A stretch of DNA of 64,000 nucleotides from the NCBI GenBank assembly GCA_032821775.1, contig JAVLRN010000009.1:2170001-2234000 (forward strand). Reading direction: 5' to 3'. Shown here piece after piece: positions 57,512 through 64,000 of the stretch. The notes under the pieces were generated by a model. That model was not told where the DNA came from, ran no database searches, and saw only the letters and a program-made list of their open reading frames with translations. Position 1 is the stretch's first letter, and each line of letters starts with the position of its first letter. The translations under genes and the position numbers were made by a program. The stretch is from Sanguinoderma infundibulare. Lineage: Eukaryota; Basidiomycota; Agaricomycetes; Polyporales; Polyporaceae.

Positions 57512-57937
57512 GGCTGCGACGGAGATGAGGGGACGAGTTCAAGGAAGAGTGTACTAGGCGCCCTCATCGCCCTCAGTGGAGGCGCACTGACGCGTCCCGG
57601 CCACGTGCGACGTGCTCTACACCTCCCGAACTGGGCCTGGCACCCGGAACATCTTGCGGGGAATGTATGTACCAAGCTTGTTCCCGACGGCCACTACGCT
57701 CGACGTCCTGCCCATCGTCCCCCTCGACGCCGCCACCGCTTAGTGCTTGTAGCAGAGGTCTACAGGTCCGTGTGCTTCTGATCAGCAGACCCGCAATGGC
57801 TCACGACCCACGTTGCAGAGCTCGGTGTTCGGGGTCGACTCCAGCGCACCATTCCATGCACGCTTAATTAGCCGGCCCTACCTCACGTTGCACGACTTCA
57901 CCCTCTTGCCCCTCTCTTTTCTTCCCCCTCGACGACC
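57512..57937. promoter_or_regulatory. divergent promoter region of Rad23 and LRR genes
   Basis: 426 bp between two divergent start codons; CT-rich just before 57,938. No specific site is claimed. Confidence 0.45.
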
Positions 57938-60151
57938 ATGGAGGCCGAGCCCGGAGACGAGTACGTTCGACGCACAGCCGAGTACATCCGCACACACGAA
58001 GCCGGTCTCGCAGCCGCCGTCCCTCTCCGGAGACGACCAGCCAAGGCCGTCCCGTCCTCGGAGCTCTCCGTCTTCAATCCCCTCGGCTGGTTCTCCTACG
58101 ACTCCTCCACGATCGCAAACGCGAAACCGATTGTCCTCGCGTTTGACTTCCATCACCTCTTTTACCTCCTCATGCGCATGGAGGCCTTGGGCTTCGAAGT
58201 CGGCTCTCTGGACATCAAGGTCGACAGCCCATCCCGACCCATGAACTACATCGCATTGCCTACGAATGGGGACAGGTCGGATGCGCTTTCCTTTGTCTCC
58301 CTCCGCTCTTCCTTGTCCGCTGTCTCCAGACTATCCCTCGGTGCCGGCTGGTTTGGTAGACCACCACCGCCGACCGTTGATGCCGAATTAAGGTATCTCT
58401 TCAGAAGCTTCAACGTCCTCCCCGCCCTATCCCTTCACGCTCCAGAGCCGAAGCTCATCGTGGAGCTCGCAAAGGACTCGCCCAACGAGAACGCTCTGCC
58501 GCTGCAAGCGTTCAAGAACCTCCAGACCCTCCAGTGCATTGACATCGATCCGCGCACAATACTCGGATGGGATAATCTGGCGAGGAGTCTGCGGAGCTTG
58601 ACGATCAGGAAGAGTGGGCTGGAGGATGTGTCTGACATCTTCATCAGTGCGGTGAAGGAAGACCAGGCGAGACGGGAAGGTCGGGTGAGCTCTCTCAAGT
58701 CGAGGAGATTCTCCAACGGGGTCTCGCGGCAGTCCTCGTTCCACAGCACCAAGCTTCCAGAGTCTGTTCCCGAGGACGCTGAGGGCGAAGCTGCAGACCC
58801 AGAGGCCCCCTCGCCGGACACACCAAAGCCACTCTCGTCCCCGGAACTCCCTTCGTCGTATTGGTCTCTCCTGCGACACCTCTCCCTTGCCGACAATGCC
58901 CTCACATTCCTTCCGACATCTTTCCTGCCTTATCTCACATCTGTAACACATCTTGATCTCTCCTCCAACCTCCTTGTCTCCGTCCCGCCCGGCCTATCCG
59001 CGCTCTACAACCTCGTCTACCTCAACCTCTCTGACAACATGATCGACTCCGTCCTCGCCATCTACACTAACCTAGGCGGGGTCGTGACGCTCAACCTGTC
59101 GCAGAACCGGCTGGAGTCCATATGCGGACTCGAGCGGCTGTATGCCCTTGAGCGCGTGGATCTTCGGCAGAACCTCATCGAGGAGAGCGCGGAGGTCGGT
59201 CGCCTTGCCACGCTACCGAACATCGCTGAGGTGTCAGTGGAGGGCAATCCACTTGTGGAGATCGAGGAAGGCTATCGGATACGCTGCTTCGACTTCTTCT
59301 GGAAGGAGAAGAAGAGCATCCTTCTTGACGGCTCTCCTCCAGGCTTGTACGAGAAGCGCTACCTGACCTCGCCTCCGCCCGAGCAGATGACCTCCACGCG
59401 GCCTCCATCCGTCGCATATTCCCCACCTGTCGTGGCTGTTGGGGGCCCTTCGAAGATAAACGGGGTTACGCACGCACAAGGCAGCCCACTGCATTCCTCC
59501 CCCAATTCCTCGCCAGCATCCCATCCATCACATCCTGCTTCTCCCCTCGTCGCAGGCCAGGCGCGCGGAAAGAGGAAGAAGAACAAGCGGATAGTGGATC
59601 TGAACGGAAGCCAGGAGGCGAGCGATGTGGCGAGCGTGAAGAGCGTGCCGCGATCTACAGCTGCGAGAACATCCAGCCCTGCTCGGCGAAATGCAGCGAG
59701 AGCCCCGGCTCGTGCCCCAGCCCCAGCCCCATCTCCTGCAGCCGAGGAGCCCCCCGCACCTACACCCACCATGACGAGTGGACCGCAAAGCGCGTTCTCC
59801 CCACCATCCTCGCCCTCCATGCAGCCAACGGCAGTCGTGAAGCCCAAGTCGCGACACAGTCGACATGTGACTGAGTTCGCACCGTCCTCGTCCGACGACG
59901 CGTTCCCGCCGCTGCCCGAGGGCCGGATGAGGTCGTCGACGCTCTCGCGTGCGCAGGCGCGGCGTGCGCGTGTATCCGCGTCGTTGTACGAGCCCGGGAG
60001 CGTCGCCAAGGAGGAGGGGGCGCAGAGCCAGTTCCGGGAGGCGGACGCGTTCCGTGCGCGCATTGAGGCGCTGCGGTCGGACATGGGCGAGGGCTGGCTG
60101 AAGGTGTTCAACCAGTCGCAGATTGGGTCGCCGCCCCGCGCGCTGTCATGA
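57938..60151 (+). CDS. leucine-rich repeat protein, 737 aa
   Basis: A single long exon, unusual here. The N-terminal 300 residues contain a conserved-looking globular part (IVLAFDFHHLFYLLMRMEAL, FNVLPALSLHAPEPKLIVEL). At about 306-450 come SDS22-like leucine-rich repeats (LLRHLSLADNALTFLPTSFL, VTHLDLSSNLLVSVP, LVYLNLSDNMIDSV, VVTLNLSQNRLESI, LERVDLRQNLIEES), closed by an LRR-cap-like segment GYRIRCFDFFWKEKKSILLD. The last 280 residues are disordered and Ser/Pro/Ala-rich with a basic KRKKNKRIVDLNG patch. The layout recalls STK11-interacting-protein-like fungal LRR proteins, but I am not sure of that. A scaffold or kinase-binding role is plausible. Confidence 0.85.
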   Translation: MEAEPGDEYVRRTAEYIRTHEAGLAAAVPLRRRPAKAVPSSELSVFNPLGWFSYDSSTIANAKPIVLAFDFHHLFYLLMRMEALGFEVGSLDIKVDSPSRPMNYIALPTNGDRSDALSFVSLRSSLSAVSRLSLGAGWFGRPPPPTVDAELRYLFRSFNVLPALSLHAPEPKLIVELAKDSPNENALPLQAFKNLQTLQCIDIDPRTILGWDNLARSLRSLTIRKSGLEDVSDIFISAVKEDQARREGRVSSLKSRRFSNGVSRQSSFHSTKLPESVPEDAEGEAADPEAPSPDTPKPLSSPELPSSYWSLLRHLSLADNALTFLPTSFLPYLTSVTHLDLSSNLLVSVPPGLSALYNLVYLNLSDNMIDSVLAIYTNLGGVVTLNLSQNRLESICGLERLYALERVDLRQNLIEESAEVGRLATLPNIAEVSVEGNPLVEIEEGYRIRCFDFFWKEKKSILLDGSPPGLYEKRYLTSPPPEQMTSTRPPSVAYSPPVVAVGGPSKINGVTHAQGSPLHSSPNSSPASHPSHPASPLVAGQARGKRKKNKRIVDLNGSQEASDVASVKSVPRSTAARTSSPARRNAARAPARAPAPAPSPAAEEPPAPTPTMTSGPQSAFSPPSSPSMQPTAVVKPKSRHSRHVTEFAPSSSDDAFPPLPEGRMRSSTLSRAQARRARVSASLYEPGSVAKEEGAQSQFREADAFRARIEALRSDMGEGWLKVFNQSQIGSPPRALS

Positions 60152-60674
60152 CCCTCCGACGAGCACGGCCCCGGGTGGGCGGGTTTGGGGGTTTCTTCAT
60201 CACTTTGTTTGGGACATTGAGTTTACGCAATGCGGTTCGTTTGTATACCAGTATGCGCCTGGAGTGTTCTGTACCAATGCTAGACTAGCTACGTGGTCCC
60301 TACTTAATGTTTTCACGACCTACCTATAGAATGCTGGCGTCCACGATATCACGATATTGACACGTTGTACAGTCCCCCGAAGACCGCGCGCGATGCTGGT
60401 GGTACCCGAACCGACGTCGATCAATTGTCGGAAGCGGCGGTCGCTAACATACTTGGACCAGTATAAGCACGGACTTGAATTTGATTAATCACGACATTTG
60501 AATGCGAGTCAACAATGGGAGTAGGGGTGGCCGGGGGCTGGAGGGAGCGCGCCTGTGCGGTTCGTCCGGTGTTGGACGGTGGACACGGTGCGCGACCTGG
60601 TTGACTCCCTTTCCGTTCTTCGTCGCCCTCCCACCTCCCGTCGTTCGTTACTTCTCCACTCTCCACCGCCAGCC
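60152..60674. other. intergenic
   Basis: Terminator region of the LRR gene and promoter of the Arf gene; nothing else is seen. Confidence 0.5.
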
Positions 60675-61633
<959 letters not shown>

Positions 61634-62392
61634 GTACGCTGCTGGAGCTTGTTTCGGTTCGGGGGATCGGCTGTGTTCTCTCTCATCTTCTGCTCTATAC
61701 CCACACATGTCCCGGGTGATCTTGACTATGTAACGGCTCGCACGACGCACGCACGCATGCACGACAACGGACGATCGTCCACACGTTTTCCACCGCTGTC
61801 CCCTTCCTCCCTATCCTCATACCGCCTCTCGCGCAAGCTACCACGACCTACTTAGCTCTTTGTTCGCTTCTTCCTGTCCATGTGTGTTACCCCGTTCTCC
61901 TCGAAGATACACCATCTGTATTCGCGCTTTTAATGCATAGGCTGCTGCCTGCTTCGCTTTGCGCCCTCCCCTCGCCTCGTCCAGTCTCGCTCAGGCTTTC
62001 GTGCGGTCCCGGTATGCTATTACTCATGTGCTCTTGTCACCATCCTGTCGTTTCTGCAATACAGCAATAATGCAGCCTCGGTCTAGGCACTGCTTATCTC
62101 CGTTCCAGTCTAATTCCTATGCATGAACATTGAATTCATGTTCGCAAACATACACGCCGCAACCACTCCTCGGGTCGGCATTTTTGTCACCGTGGAGGAC
62201 GGGATAAGGGTTTTACATAAGTGCTGCCATCTGGTTTGCCGGCGAGGACACGGCGAACACGGTGCTCATGATGACGCCTTCGCTGCGAGGGCTGGCGAGG
62301 GTCGTCCGGCCTGTCGAACTGAATTGTTTTGCACACCGAATTCCGAATTGCATCCAAGCGCGGCCGTATATCTGTCCAGGCTGCGCCCTTCT
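61634..62392. other. intergenic
   Basis: 759 bp with the 3' region of the Arf gene and the promoter of the cysteine synthase. CT-rich around 61,800-61,990. No gene is recognised. Confidence 0.5.
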
Positions 62393-63899
62393 ATGTACCC
62401 CACCATCACCTGGCCCGCCGCACATATGTCTGTCTCGGCCGCGCTCAGGTCCGCGACCGCACGGGCGACTCGACAGAAGCTGCCGCTCACGCTCTCGCGC
62501 GCTTTCAGCTCGCACACCGTCGACGGCTTCGTGGGTGCGGTCGGGAACACGCCTCTGGTCAGTCCCTCCGAGTCTCTTTTGCCTGATGTGTCGGCTTCTG
62601 ACGATCGTCCTGGGATGCCGGCATATGTGCGTGATCGCGTTGGGACGGGCAGATCCGCTTGGAGAAGCTGTCGAAGCAGACGGGGTGCAACATCGTCGCG
62701 AAGAGCGAGCTGCAGAACCCTGGTGGGAGCGTGAAGGACCGGGCTGCGCTAGGGGTCATTCGGGATGCGGAGGAACGGGGCTTGTGAGTACATATTGGAT
62801 TGACTGTCCGTGTTCTGCTTTTCAGCGAGGGTGACGGTGGGCTGGGCAGGTTGAAGCCCGGAGGGACTGTCGTGGAGGGTACTGCTGGGAACACGGGCAT
62901 CGGCCTCGCGCACGTCTGCAGAGCACGGGGATACCGCTGCGTCATCTTCATGCCAAACACCCAGGTGCGTCTCACAAGCACCACAAGCTATGCTTACCTT
63001 GCGCGACTTGCGAACTCACTCGCCTGCTTCTCCTTCGCGCGACAGAGCCAAGAAAAGATCGACCTCCTCCGCATGCTCGGCGCCGAGGTGTACCCCGTGC
63101 CCGCGGTCGCGTACGAGGACCCGCAGAACTACAACCACCAGGCGCGCGACTTCGCTAAGGGCCTGCCCAACGCGATCTGGACGGACCAGTTCGACAACAC
63201 CGCCAACGCCGACGCGCACTACCGCACGACCGGGCCCGAGATCTGGTCGCAGACCGGCGGCGCCGTCGACGCGTTCATCTGCGCGACCGGCACCGGGGGC
63301 ACGCTCGCGGGCGTCGGGCGCGCGCTCAAGGAGAAGAGCGGCGGGCGGACGCAGGTGTGGCTCGCGGACCCGCCCGGCAGCGTGCTGCACAGCTACGTGA
63401 CGAGCGGGGGGAAGCTCAAGGAGCGCGCGGGCGGGTCGATCACCGAGGGTGAGCTGATTTATTCACGTTGTTTCACGGTCGCAGGACGTGGGCCTTAATT
63501 TGCGTGTGCGGCAGGTATCGGCCAGGGGCGCATCACGAACAACCTGGGGACGTTCGTGAAGGAGCTGGACGGCGCGCTGCACATCCCGGACGAGAAGTCC
63601 ATCGCGATGCTGTACGACCTCTTGGACACCGAAGGGCTGTATCTCGGTGCGAGCTCGGCGTTGAACGTCGTCGCAGCGGTCGAGCTGGCGCAGAAGTTGG
63701 GACCTGGTACGTTTACTGTCGTAGCTCTGTTTGGGTCTGGTCTGACTTGATATTCGCGCCAGGTAAAACGATCGCGACCATCCTTTGCGACGGTGCCTAC
63801 CGTTACCAAAGTCGATTGTTCTCCAAGGCATGGTTAAAGGCTAAAGGACTCGAGGATGCTATTCCAGAACACTTGAAGAAGTACGCTGTACTAGACTAG
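62393..63899 (+). CDS. cysteine synthase, mitochondrial-type, about 380 aa
   Basis: Exons 62393-62557, 62653-62783, 62850-62964, 63046-63448, 63515-63706 and 63763-63899. It is a fold-type II PLP enzyme that joins O-acetylserine and sulfide. The PLP lysine lies in [12 protein letters not shown] (Lys about 83), the substrate loop is [12 protein letters not shown], and the phosphate loop is [12 protein letters not shown]. The substrate loop differs from the usual EPTSGNTG and fits the second fungal (Cys12-like) branch. The leader [20 protein letters not shown] looks like a mitochondrial presequence. ATG at 62,426 is an equally good start and gives 369 residues. Length matches the family. Confidence 0.93.
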
Positions 63900-64000
63900 T
63901 TTACAAGTCGGTATTCCCAACCGGTCTAGGGAGGTAATACGATTATTGAGATATGGAGTGGTCTGTTGTAACACACTGATGGTGAAACGGTATCATGCTT

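Overview
This window is nuclear DNA of a mushroom-forming fungus (Agaricomycetes; a wood-decay polypore is my guess, by inference only). Coding runs are cut by many short GT-AG introns, mostly 50-90 nt. The gene families are typical of basidiomycetes: an F-box pair, a BTB protein, a FunK1-like kinase, an HNH-nuclease protein, a GH16 glucanase, a secreted aspartic protease and a secreted carboxymuconolactone-decarboxylase-like protein. I built exon models by hand from splice sites, reading phase and family motifs. Every full gene model keeps phase from start to stop.

Layout. 0-4.5 kb: two weak coding traces, a FunK1-like kinase gene and an intron-bearing tRNA-Gln. 4.5-20 kb: BTB protein (+), then on the minus strand a very large LIM-LIM-C1-RhoGAP gene with a 2.0 kb intron and an SCP1/Psr1-type phosphatase. 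21-30.4 kb: bZIP regulator, PHS1-type 3-hydroxyacyl-CoA dehydratase, a divergent pair of secreted hydrolases (aspartic protease and GH16), a WD40 relic and the CMD-like protein. 30.7-35.3 kb: a PPR protein and cohesin Rad21 share a 208 bp divergent promoter. 35.5-48.2 kb: a second WD40 relic, then an inverted duplication of about 2.6 kb per arm. Each arm carries an F-box gene, and the arms enclose a chitin synthase and an R3H-associated-domain gene. 49-55.5 kb: a large shelterin TPP1/Est3-like gene, divergent from an HNH-nuclease gene. 56-64 kb: Rad23, an LRR protein, Arf6 and a mitochondrial-type cysteine synthase.

There is no prokaryotic-style operon, CRISPR array or intact transposon. Most genes are housekeeping: cell polarity (RhoGAP, Arf6, chitin synthase), chromosome maintenance (Rad21, TPP1, Rad23), lipid elongation and cysteine synthesis. 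Genes near each other do not form one obvious pathway. The least ordinary structures are the F-box inverted repeat around the chitin synthase, the telomere-protein candidate with its long SQ-rich tail, the conserved micro-exons, and the 2 kb intron that splits the first LIM domain.
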